A stretch of 64,000 nt of DNA from Carya illinoinensis (Eukaryota > Streptophyta > Magnoliopsida > Fagales > Juglandaceae): assembly GCF_018687715.1 (NCBI RefSeq), contig NC_056758.1, positions 17,461,001 through 17,525,000 of the forward strand. Direction: 5' to 3'. The notes beneath the pieces were generated by a model. That model searched no databases. It was not told the DNA's origin and was given only the letters and a program-made list of their open reading frames with translations. This document shows, piece by piece, positions 44,360 through 55,055 of this stretch. The translations under genes and the position numbers were made by a program. How positions within the stretch are numbered: the first letter of the stretch is position 1; every line of letters begins with the position of its first letter.

Positions 44360-45783
44360 TTGTACTTGGGCCCTTATAAACCCAAGGGACCATGATGGAC
44401 TATTTTGTTTATGAGTTGTTTATTAGGCTCATATGGAGCCATAGTTCGGACTTTAGAATTTTATTAGTAGTATGGTTCTGGGTTCGTATGAGATACTTGC
44501 ATATTAATGGTAAATTTTATTGGGTTGTGATATTGGTTTTGTTTGAATTTAAAACTTAGATAGTATACTACAAAAACTAGGTAAGCGGAGTTTTCATGCC
44601 AGACTTACCTAAAACTGATTGAGGTTAATTTTTTGAAAACGTACATATTTTGTGATGAAAACAACCACAATTATTTTTCTACACTAGTCTTTGTTCTAAA
44701 CTTTGCAAATCTGATATTTCATCATGACTTGTATAGACAAGAGCAATTTTTCTACTATGTTTCTCTACTGAGTGAAATATGAATATGAAATCTGAAATGT
44801 TTATCAGATTATGATGATGTTGCATATGAAAATCCTGAGATATAAGATTATGTTCTGTTCTGATTTATGGCCATACCATGGGATACAATAGTGGCATCTA
44901 GCCTCACCACTAGACATGATAGTGGCCTCTAGCATTGCCACAAGATATAATAGTGGCCTTCAGCCCTGCCATGGGATGCAATAGTGGCTTCTAACCTAGC
45001 CACAGGATATAATAGTGGTATCTACTCTTAGTGTAATCATTTTGGTAAAAAAGTGGTTTATGTTCTATTTAGCTATCCACAAAATGCTTGGCCCTACCAC
45101 AAGGGTAAAGAAGGCCTTTGTTTTGAGTGCATCACCTTGGTGACAAAATAGTGATATGTTTTGGTTGCTTAACCATAGACATGCACAACCCTACTACAGG
45201 GGTAAACATGACCCTCGCTTCTATTTTTTATGTTGTTTCAATTATGCTTGTGCCTATGGTCTTTGTATGTTAATATCATAACGAAATGAGTCTAAAATAC
45301 CATTTCCATATGTTTTAGAGTTGTATGTTTCTGTATTATACAACTGGCTCATGTTTACATACTAGTATTATAGGTTCACTACTTATTAAGTTGTTGATAA
45401 CTCTCCCAATTATCTTCACTATGTTTTAGATAATTTGGATCTTTTAGTTAACAATTAAGAATATAAATTGTGGGGGAGATTAGTTTAGCATACTAGAATA
45501 AGTGTCAAAGATTCCAAGAGTCTATAAGGGGATTTTATCAAAGAAACTAGTCATTTTCTTTTGAATGTTAGTTTGGGATATTGATGTTGTTATTGAGACT
45601 TTGTGGTGTTCTAGGTTAATTATATTGGTGTAGTTCATTGATGTTCTTGGAGAGAGACATACATTTTGGATTGAACCAATGGGTTTTATGTATTATTGAG
45701 ACTTTGGAGTGCTTTTGTATTGTGCATTGTGATTTTAAGTGATAAGAACTAACTCTCTGGCCCGTCAGGTACGGGGCATTACA
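44360..45783 (+). repeat. Candidate solo LTR with tandem repeats
   Basis: Non-coding stretch with a 31-bp tandem array (44880-45030) and two copies of a CCCTAC(C/T)ACA(A/G)GGGTAAA block at about 45090 and 45190. Its right end, GTACGGGGCATTACA at 45783, looks like an LTR terminus (ends CA). No partner LTR, and no clean target-site duplication, was found. The left end is uncertain. Confidence 0.35.
44880..45030. repeat. 31-bp tandem repeat, five copies
   Basis: ATAGTGGC, or ATAGTGGT in the last, recurs at 44888, 44919, 44950, 44981 and 45012, i.e. exactly every 31 bp. It is followed by (C/T)TCTA(G/A)C-type words and preceded by A(C/T)AGGATATA-type words. Confidence 0.92.
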
Positions 45784-47332
45784 TGAAGACATTTTCTCTC
45801 CAAATAAATAAACCTCGTCCATTTTTTTAGTTTTAAACATAGTCGAACACATTGGTGTGGGCACGCTCATTGGCCTGAAGTCCTTCCAAAGCTATTAGGG
45901 TGCAAAGATTGAGTTGGTGCTTGTGGAGAAATTATAGAATGATTGGAGGTCTGGAGCAGCTAGGTGTAGAGATTATGTAGGTCACTTATGGTATTGCAAG
46001 CCAGATTTAGTTATTTCAAGGGTTTTGTAAGCTTGTATAAATTTCCTGTAACGAATTTAATTTCTATAGTAGATTTTAGGCTGGTCCCAACAAATTATTT
46101 CTCTTTGGGTGAGAAAGTACCGCAAGTTTGAATAACAATTGATTTCTTGATTTTTCATTGATAACTTCGCCTACTTTAAATAAGTAAAGCATAGTACAAG
46201 AAACCCAAAATACAAGCAAACCGATAGCTAACAACGGAACTAAAACACACGTAAAAGCAAATCATGCAAACTCACATAAAATAAAACATACTAACAGAAA
46301 TATAAAAATGACGTAAAATGCGCAACGGCAAGTGACCCAGTCTACTGACCCAGTCCACCCCATTGCAACCTATTCATTCTTCACGTGCCCTTAACTTCTT
46401 CGCTGTAATGATCATGTCCTACCTTCCTGCATGCCGCATGCAACAGCAAATTTACGTTCCACTTTATCGCAGGTGTTTGGGATTTGGCCTAGGAGCCATT
46501 GCTGACCTTCATTGCCTATCATAAAGTAGTTTTAGATTTGAAGACAATCTTGAATGAGTTTCTTCATTACCAAAATTGATTTGTTAATTGTTTCTCTTGC
46601 TTTGAATCCTTTAAATGTTAATTTGAATAGTTGAATAAAGTTTTGAAAGCATCTATTCACTATCAAACTGAATAATCGAACATGTGCATTAGAAATTTGC
46701 ACCTTGATTTTTCAATTGGTATCAAATTGAGATTCACTCTGTTTGGATGCATTCTTGAGTGCGATCTTGCATTATTTGATCACTGAAAGGATATGTCTAT
46801 TGGAAAGTTTGAATGAGAGCATTTCTAAAGTCAATAGATGAATGAACGTGGATGAGCCTAGAAAAGGATGGAAGAGAGCCCCTTCAATTGTTGAGGGTTT
46901 ACGAGTTCCAAGGATATAAATAATTGGTCTAAGGATGAGATCAATGACTATAATTAGAATAACAAAAGTTTAAATTCAAGTTAAGGAATATAGCATAAAG
47001 GAAATTAATCGAATCAAATGAAATTAAGCCATTTTGTTTGGATTAGTGCTCTATATAACCTTGTTTGTAGGTCTGATGATCAGAAGGAAAGAAAATAAAT
47101 ACTCTGCAAAATTATCTATCAAACTGTCATTCTTCTATTTGTAAATTGTACTCTAAAATATCACACTCGGTCGTGAATCATATAAATTTACACATAAGAA
47201 TATTTAAGAATTTATTTTCAAAAGATATATACCCATAAGATGTAATCAAGTATTACCATTTTTACCCTTTTTCTCTCTACTGAATAGGGTTGCAGGTTTC
47301 TGTTGCACGTTCTGGTCTCTACATGAGGCTGC
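45784..47332. other. Intergenic sequence, nothing recognised
   Basis: AT-rich, with no coding pattern. A short TCTACTGACCCAGTC-type direct repeat lies near 46340. The right end contains the 5' untranslated part of LINE 2. Confidence 0.4.
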
Positions 47333-48812
47333 ATGGCAGCCATTGAGGGTGGCTCCGGTCGGCCCTCCTTTGCCAATCTAGTGGCTGCAGTTCCTCAACC
47401 CATCCCTAAGATGGTACTTGACCTAGGCTTCCTAAGATGGTTGAAGGTGAGGTTTTCTTTCAATTCTCCAAAGAGGAGATCACAAGGTCAGCGGAACCAT
47501 TCCGCTGTTTAGTTGTTTTGAAATTCCTGAAATAGAGGCCTTCCTTGGACGCCATTCGCTCTTTCATTCATAGCTGATGCAGACTCTCTTCCAATCTGAT
47601 TGTTTCCTTCATGCAACGTCCTCAGAATGTGTTTGTACATATGATGAATGAAGTAGATTTTATGAAGGCTCTCTCGCGGGAAGTGTGTGAAATAAACGAA
47701 AGCTATTATCGACCTTTTCAGTGGACTCCAGAATTTGATGAAGATGCAGAACCATCTAGGGTGCTGGTCTAGGTTTCTCTTCCAGGCCTCTCTCCTAACT
47801 TTAATCAAGAAACATTCTTGAATATTCTCATGATGTCGATAGGAAGGTTTATTCGGCGTGATAATCCAACTAGGTGTGCTACACGTACGGATGGAGCACG
47901 TTTATGTGTACAAGTTGATGCGGCAAAACCTCCTCTTTCTCACTTCTGGATTGGGGCTTCGGGGTTACCATCTAGTCGCAAGCAAGAGGTGATTTACGAG
48001 ACTTTCCTAGGATATTGCACAACTTGTAAAATGTAGGGACACAATGCTCGGACGTGCAGAGGAAAGGTTGGGCAGAACGGGTATGGACGTAAAGGGAAGA
48101 AGGATAAGCAAGAGAATGGACAACCGATTGCTGTTAATGGAGAGGAATCTAAAGCAAAGGATACGGAAAATAATATGCTGCTTGTTATTGTGGAAAATAT
48201 GCTAATCAGTGGCAAGGAACAAGAGGGTCCAGTGGAAGACGTGGAGAAGACTATGGTGGATTTAAACACGCCGTCTGAATCTTTGGGGGTGCTTTTGATA
48301 ATTGAAGAATCTGTGAGGATTGTGGAATCTGAGAAAGATAATGTTTTAGTGATTGACCAGGTCGGCAACGGAGTGAAGTTTATGGAAACAGAGATTGTGC
48401 AAGATCAGTCCGTTAGTGAAGAAAACTGAGGCAACATAAGGATGACAGAAAATGTTGAAAATGCTACGTGTGGTTATCTGGGGGAATCATCTATGATGAT
48501 GGGATGCTTAAATCCAGATCAGAATGCACCTTTGGTGGAGGTGCAATGTGACGAGATTGGACAGTTTGAAGTGCAGACGGAGAGGATGGGAGAAGATGAA
48601 ACTAAGAATGAAAGAGTAGAGGAATCGATTGAGATTGAAAATATAGTTTCGGAAATAGAGCCGAAAATTCAATAAGAGGTTTTCAATCAGGAGAAAGATT
48701 ACCTTACGGAGTCTGAGGTAAATGAAGGTAGGAAAAAATATAAGAAGAAGATGTTTGTTAAATTGCTTAGTTCTTCACGGGTTCATGCCCGAGTTTCTAA
48801 TCTTACCCAATG
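47333..48812 (+). pseudogene. LINE 2 ORF1 (DUF4283 and CCHC zinc knuckle)
   Basis: Starts MAAIEGGSGRPSFANLVAAV, then shifts frame into FSKEEITRSAEPFRCLVVL, MNEVDFMKALSREVCEINES, PFQWTPEFDEDAEPSRVLV and IGRFIRRDNPTRCATRTDGA. The C-x2-C-x4-H-x4-C knuckle (YCTTCKM, stop, GHNARTC) has a TAG at 48034-48036 in the residue between CKM and GH. A long acidic C-terminal tail follows (48100-48675), with two further stops. The product would bind LINE RNA; here it is broken in at least four places. Confidence 0.85.
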
Positions 48813-48819
48813 ATTGAGT

Positions 48820-51800
48820 CCATCTTTGTATGGAATATTTAGGGGGGTTGTAACCTCTCAGAATAGATTAAAGAAGTTGATTGGAAAATTGTGACCAAAA
48901 GTTGTTGCTATTTTAGAACATTTTCAAAGTGTAGAGGATGCACGTCAATTGGCGCAAAGGTTGAATTTTGATAACTACATTTCTAATGAGGGTGAAGGGG
49001 GTAAAATATGGATTTTTTGGAATAGCACTCATATGGTGCATTTTGTTCAGATGAGTATGCAATTTATTTCTATTATGGTTGGTGAAGGAAATATGAAATT
49101 CTTGCTTATAGTTATTTATGCCAAGTGTAACTTGGTGGAGAGACGTCTCCTTTGGGAGGATCTTAGTATTAATAATGTGGGTTTCGACTCTTGTATGTTT
49201 GTGAGTGATTTTAATATTATACAGAATGATTCTGAAAGAAGAGGTGATAGGCCTCGACCTAGTATGGCTATGGAGGAGTTCAATAATTGGATTCATCAAG
49301 GAGGTTTGATGGAAATGGCGATGAAAGTGATTGTTTTTTCTTAGTGTAATGGGCAAACAAGGCTTGCTCATTCTTGGGCATGCCTTGATCGTGATCTCAT
49401 GGATAGTTCTTTTTTGGCTTTGTTTCCTAATGCTAGTTGTTCTTATCTGCCACGTTCAACTTCAAATCATGCTCCCATGTTCATTGAATTTATGCAGGAT
49501 CCTTTCTCTTATGGCCTGGCTCCGTTCTGTTTTTAGCAGATGTGGGTGGACCATCATGATTTTTTAGATTATGTTCAGTCAGCTTGGGAGGTCCGTGTGG
49601 ATGGGTCAGCTATCCATATTTTGACTAGAAAATTAAAGATGACAAAGGTGGCTCTTCAAGAATGGAATAAAAGGGTATTTGACCATACGTTGAGTCGTAT
49701 TAATGCTCTTGAAAAACAGATTGAGGAGATTGAGCAACAACTGCAATTATCTTGGGAAGACAATTTGGGGATAGAATTACATGAGGCAGTTTAGGATTTG
49801 GCTACTTGGAGACGTCGGGAAGAGGTGAGATTGGCATAGATGGCTAAGTTAAAATGAAAGATGGAGGGGGATCGGAATACCAAGTTTTTTCATGCTTGCC
49901 TTGCTAATAAAAGAAGAAAAAGAGTGCTACATATGCTGTCAAATGGGGTGGTTTTTGAGATGCCAGAAAGTATTCATCAAGGGGCAATAGAGTATTTCAC
50001 TTCTTTTCTTCATGGGGAGCCACCTACAGAGCAGCCTAGTCTAGAAGATTAAATTGCGTCAATCATTTTAGAGGAAGATAATGCCTCCCTCACTCATCCT
50101 CCCACTATAGAGGAAGTGTTTGAGGCTGTGTCTTCCATTCTGCCTCAGAGTGCACGGGGCCCAGATGGATTTGGATCAGGTTTCTATAAAACTTACTTGG
50201 AGATTGTTAAAGTTGATGTGTGGAAGGCAGTTCTAGAATTTTTCGTGTCAAAAAATCTACCAAAGTATTTTACGGCTTCATATTTGGTTTTAATACCAAA
50301 GGTGGAGTCGCCTACAGCTTTTGATAAGTTCCGCCCCATCAGCCTTTGCTCTGTTTTTTATAAAATTTGCCCCAAGATTATTGTATCTCGTTTAACAGGT
50401 TTATTGCCTCGCCTAATTTCTCTGGAGCAAGGTGCTTTTATTCCTGAAAGAAGCATCTTTGAGAACATTAGCCTCACTCAGGAAATGGTTCATTCCATTA
50501 ATAGAAGAATTCATGGGGGTAATATTATGCTAAAAGTAGATATAGCAAAAGCTTATGATCGTGTGGACTGGGCCTTTCTGATCAAAGTCTTGCACAGGTT
50601 TGGTTTTTCTATTCAGTTCTATGATTTGGTGTATTTTTGTATTTCTAGCCCTTGGCACTCGATCATGATGAATGGTACAGTTAAGGGCTTCTTTCCGAGA
50701 GGCCGAGGTGTTCGTCAAGGTGATCCGTTTTCACCTTATTTATTTATCATTCAGCAAGAGGTCTTATCCCAGTTGATCTAGAGAAGTGTTCATGAGCACA
50801 AGTTTGGGTTGTTTTCGTAGGCCCGAGGTACACTTATTGTTTCTCATTTGATGTATGCTGATGATGTCAAGATTTTTTCCAATGGTAGCCAGAGATCGGT
50901 TCGAGTTCTTCAACAAATTTTGAGCCAATATGAGAGGTGGTCGGGACAGGCTATCAATTTACCAAAATCCGCATTATATTGTTCGAACAAAATTTCCACT
51001 AGAAGTGAGTACGGGACTCAGGGAGGGGAGTTTCCCTTTCAAATATCTGGGTGTGCTGATTATTTTGGGAAGACTTAAATAGGTCCATTTAAAAGATATG
51101 ATGAATAAAGTGAGGCAAAAAACCAGCGGTTGGAAAATGCGACTACTATCTACTGGTGGAAAGCTCATTTTGTTACGGCATGTTATATCCAGCATGACGA
51201 TTCACCTATTTGCTATTTTATAGGTCCCTCAAGTTATCATTTCCAAGATTCACAAGTTGATGTGTTCTTTCTTTTGGGAAGAATCAGATAAGCGGGATAA
51301 AAGAAAATAGGTGGCATGAAGACATATTTGCAACCCTGTGGAAGAAGGGGGGCTTGGGTTGCGGCCTCTTCAGGCTTGTCAAAAAGTTTTGCATATGCGT
51401 TTTGCTTGGAACCTTATTCAAGGTAATTCTTTATGAACCAATTTTTTCAAAGTAAAATATGTGGGATCAAAGCCTTGCTGCCTAATTCAATCCTCAAAAG
51501 GGTCTAGATTTTGGAGAATGGTTGCAAATTGTATTCCGTTGTTGTTGAATAATTCGAAATGGAAGATTAGAGAAGGAGATATTTTTTTTGGTATGATAAA
51601 TGGAGGGAGAATGGCCTGCTTATAAATGAGATGTCCCTAGTGGGTTCACCTTTGCTTAAATTAAAAGACTGTCGGTTATCAGACAGTTGGGATGTGGATA
51701 TGTTAGAAAGATTAATAGGGGGGATAAGGTGGATGAGATTTTAATCTCATATCAAGGCCTGATTCTAGAAAGGATGTTTTGATTTGGACTCCCATGGAGA

Positions 51801-52880
51801 CAAGTAAGTTTACTACTAAATCTGCCTGGAACTGTATCCATGTTAGGGGATCTTCTCTTGATTGGCATACTTGGATTTGGCATAAATGTCTTCCATTAAA
51901 AATGTCTATACATTTTTGGAGGGTTGGCATATGGTCTTGAGTGTAGATGATATATTGCAACGTATTGGCATTCCTCTTGCTTCCAAATGTGATTGTTGTA
52001 TTGTAGGTCATATTGAAGATATGAATCATGTGATCTTTGGGGGTGATTTTCCTAAAAAAATATGGTCCTTTTTTTCCATTATATTTTGTATTCCTATTGG
52101 AAGAGGTTGGAAACAGAATGCGGGGACTTGGTTCAGGCGGGCTAGTTCATCTACACAAGTGGGATTTATTGTGGGTATTCTGCCCATCATTGTTACTTGG
52201 CATTTATGGAGGAGAAGATGTCTAGCTCGGATGGAAGGTATTTTGGAATCCTACAACACTATTGTCCATTCTATTTGTGTACGGCGTGGTTCCCTTTGTC
52301 AGATGGCTTAACGGCCTAATCAGTTGTCCCACCGAGATGGTATGATTCTTGAGGCCTTGAGGATAAAACCGGTTGTCCCTAAAGTTCCTTCTTGCAGAGC
52401 AGTACAGTGGGTTAAGCCACCGTTGGGGTGGCATAAATTAAATACGATGGTAGTAGTCTTGGCAATCCAGGTTCTTGTGGTATTGAGGGGATAATTCGTA
52501 ATGAATCAAGACGACATGTTTAGGCGTATGCCTCACATGTTGGTTTTGGTTATAATAATAAAGCGAAACTCATGGCGCTACTTCAAGGTTTGAGAGTTTG
52601 CAAAGCTTTAAATATCACTAAGGTGATAATAAAGATGGATTCGAAGGTGGTTATTTCTTGGTGGCTGAGAGGAAGATGTGGTGTATGGTATTTAGAGGAT
52701 TTTTGGGAGGAAATTATTGGGCTGACCCGAACTATGCAATGTCATTTTCAACATGTTTTACATGAAGGTAATAGAGTGGCGGATTGGTTAGCCAAATTTG
52801 GGGCTTCAGGAGTGGAGTTGGTGTTCTATAATGATTGTACTATGCCTCAGTTTTTTGCGAGGTTTGATCTATTTGGATAG
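48820..52880 (+). pseudogene. LINE 2 ORF2 (endonuclease, RT, zf-RVT, RNase H)
   Basis: At 48830-49560 is endonuclease in broken frames (RGVVTSQNRLKKLIGKL, DARQLAQRLNFDNYISNEG, FVSDFNIIQNDSERRGDRP). At 49540-50052 is the linker, with a coiled-coil-like LSRINALEKQIEEIEQQLQL and GDRNTKFFHACLANKRRKR. At 50116-51078 is RT, with FRPISLCSVFYKICPKIIVS, DIAKAYDRVDWAFLIKVL, GVRQGDPFSPYLFII and LMYADDVKIFSNG (YADD). At 51780-52310 is the zf-RVT part. At 52440-52880 is RNase H (KMDSKVVISWWLRG, HEGNRVADWLAKFG). The RT motifs are well kept, but stops at about 50781 and 50818 split RT before the YADD box. Confidence 0.88.
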
Positions 52881-53109
52881 TTTAGGCCTCCCATCTTCAA
52901 GATGTTAGGTCTAGTTTTTTTTGGGGGGTATTTCTTGTCTAGTAGGGCTATTTTTGTTTAGTATTTTGATTATGGTTTATTGGTTTTTTCCTTGGTATTT
53001 GTTATTTGTTTTCACGGTATTCCTCCACCAAAAGTAAATGCTTATTTTAATAAATATGGGAGGGGGTCACTCTTGGACATGTGACCTTCCGCTCTTCTAA
53101 AAAAAAAAA

Positions 53110-54442
53110 GTGTGCTTTTTTCAAAAACAAAAATCGTTAGTTTCAAATGTGAGCGGCTCATGTGAATTTAATATAGTCTATTTAGTCAAGTTTCTTAAAA
53201 CAATTATTTATTCTAGTTTAATATTATAAAATTATTTTGAACATTTTTTTATTTCAAAATCTAAAAAAGAAGAGTCAGTAAATGGGTTGACCCCAAAGCT
53301 GATCTAGGTAAGCTCCCTTTGAAGCTTATCTAATTTTAAGCTTTACTCAAAAGTGTATACATAGGATTAAATAGCAATAAGGTTAAGAGGTGATCATGAT
53401 GTTTATGCCGTTTCATGGCAGCAAGATAGAGAGAATATTGGGTACTCACGAGCACATTAACATACTTATGAATCGGCTTGTTTTTTAGAGTAATACTATT
53501 CTTCATTTAAATCTTGTTATCCTTAGTCATATTTGTTGATGTAGCACATCATGTCAAGTGATTAACACATAAAACCATTTAAAATCCACTACATCAAGAG
53601 CCTTAAAGGGTAGGAGAATGTAAAGGTTATGTGTTGTAAAGGTTCTATGCTGGAGGGAAGGGAATTGGCTGGGAATGGAGAATATAACTGACGAAGGGAA
53701 ATGGTGCGTTGCAATTAGTAATGCAGTGCATTTTGACGAGAATGAAGGAAGTCTTTAGCTGAGTGAAACGATGTGTGCAAGTTAAGTGAAGCGGTGCATT
53801 TTGGATTGTGAAGGTGTCGCAGCGGATGGAAGAAACATCATTTTATTGATTGTAGAAAATGTAATAAACGATGTGTTTTACTCCAAGTAGCTCTAGATAT
53901 AAGAACTAAACTAAGAAAAAAGGAATCCATTTTGGATGTTAGTCTGATTCTTTGGAGTTTGGAGATTATTCAAAAATCTCTTCCAAGAAATGAGAGGTAG
54001 TTTCTTGGCTCTAATTCTTGCAATCTTGGTTTGTTCTTGAATTTGTTCTTTTGTTTTCTGTATCATTCTTGTTCTTAATTCTATTGCTAAGTTTGGGAAG
54101 TAACAGAACTGTAATAGGAGAGAGTGGGAGCATCTAGCGATGAGGATGTTGGGTGACTTCAATGCTGGAAATAAAGAGGGATAAGGCTGTGCAAATGGGT
54201 GGGGGGAGGGGTTTTAGGGGTGTAGCGAGGGGTGTTTTGGGAACAAATGTGGGGTAGGGGGATTATTTTCTTAACATTTGATAATGTCAGGTTAGTTTAT
54301 GGATCCCTTTTGTGGGATCTTATTTGTGTTTATAGTAGCTCTTGTATAATAAAAAGTCCAAGTGAGTAGAAATAAGAGAATGCCCAACGTAATAGAAAGT
54401 CATGAAGAAACAAAGGTACCCTTTTTCATGACAAATATATAT
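53110..54442. other. Intergenic sequence, nothing recognised
   Basis: AT-rich. No coding pattern, tandem repeat or RNA gene was recognised. Confidence 0.4.
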
Positions 54443-54613
54443 GAGCAATGCTACATATAGTTCCCATTTGGGGACTGCAATGCAGGCCTAGGCAATTTTA
54501 TTTTAAAAATATTTTAAAATTATAAAAATATTCCTCCTAGAATAATACTTTTCTCATTTAATAAAGGGTTTGTACATGCAGTCCCTAAGTGGGGACTACA
54601 AATAGAATTTCTC
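54443..54613. mobile_element. 171-bp MITE with 9-bp TSD
   Basis: The left end starts GAGCAATGCTACATATAGTT. The reverse complement of the right end starts GAGAAATTCTATTTGTAGTC. The two arms match for about 38 bp, including GGGACTGCA. The 9-mer AATATATAT lies immediately outside both ends (54434-54442 and 54614-54622); it is AT-repeat sequence, so part of the match could be chance. A 9-bp duplication would fit a Mutator-type MITE. Confidence 0.75.
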
Positions 54614-55020
54614 AATATATATAGCTTATAGTCATCATGGTTTTGAGAAAAGCTCATAATTAGAAACCCTAACTACTCGAGCCTTCTAGGCATGCATTGC
54701 CTTGTCTCTAATAATCATATTTTCAGTGTATATAATCCAAGAATCTCTTATTAATTAAGTGCCTATTAAGGAAAGAAATCAAAATGACAATGATAGCACT
54801 GCAGATCAATCTCATTCAAGTCTCTAGGAAATTAGCACCACCATATAAACATGTTGATCCACCATATCATGTTTACCTCTTGTAACGGATAGTAGTTTAA
54901 TGTCTTGATTTGTTACCTTGTATAGATTAAGTTTCCTTGTATAGTTATCTACAGCTTCAATATATATACTCTTGTACATAACATGAAAAGATATATAAAA
55001 TTTCTTCCTTAGTTCTTACA

Positions 55021-55033
55021 TGGTATCCTAGCC
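55021..55033 (+). promoter_or_regulatory. Primer binding site of element F (two mismatches)
   Basis: TGGTATCCTAGCC directly after the LTR end TTACA. The usual initiator-Met site is TGGTATCAGAGC, so two bases differ. Confidence 0.8.
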
Positions 55034-55055
55034 CCAAGGGTTTACACCTATTGTT

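Larger units (their letters stand above)
47333..53109 (+). mobile_element. L1-type LINE (element 2), plus orientation
   Basis: ORF1 starts at the ATG at 47333, ORF2 runs from about 48820 to 52880, and a short A-tract at 53099-53109 marks the 3' end. All expected domains are present in order, but interrupted by stops and frameshifts. It belongs to a different plant L1 subfamily from LINE 1, judging by the ORF1 and RT sequences. No target-site duplication could be assigned. Confidence 0.85.
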
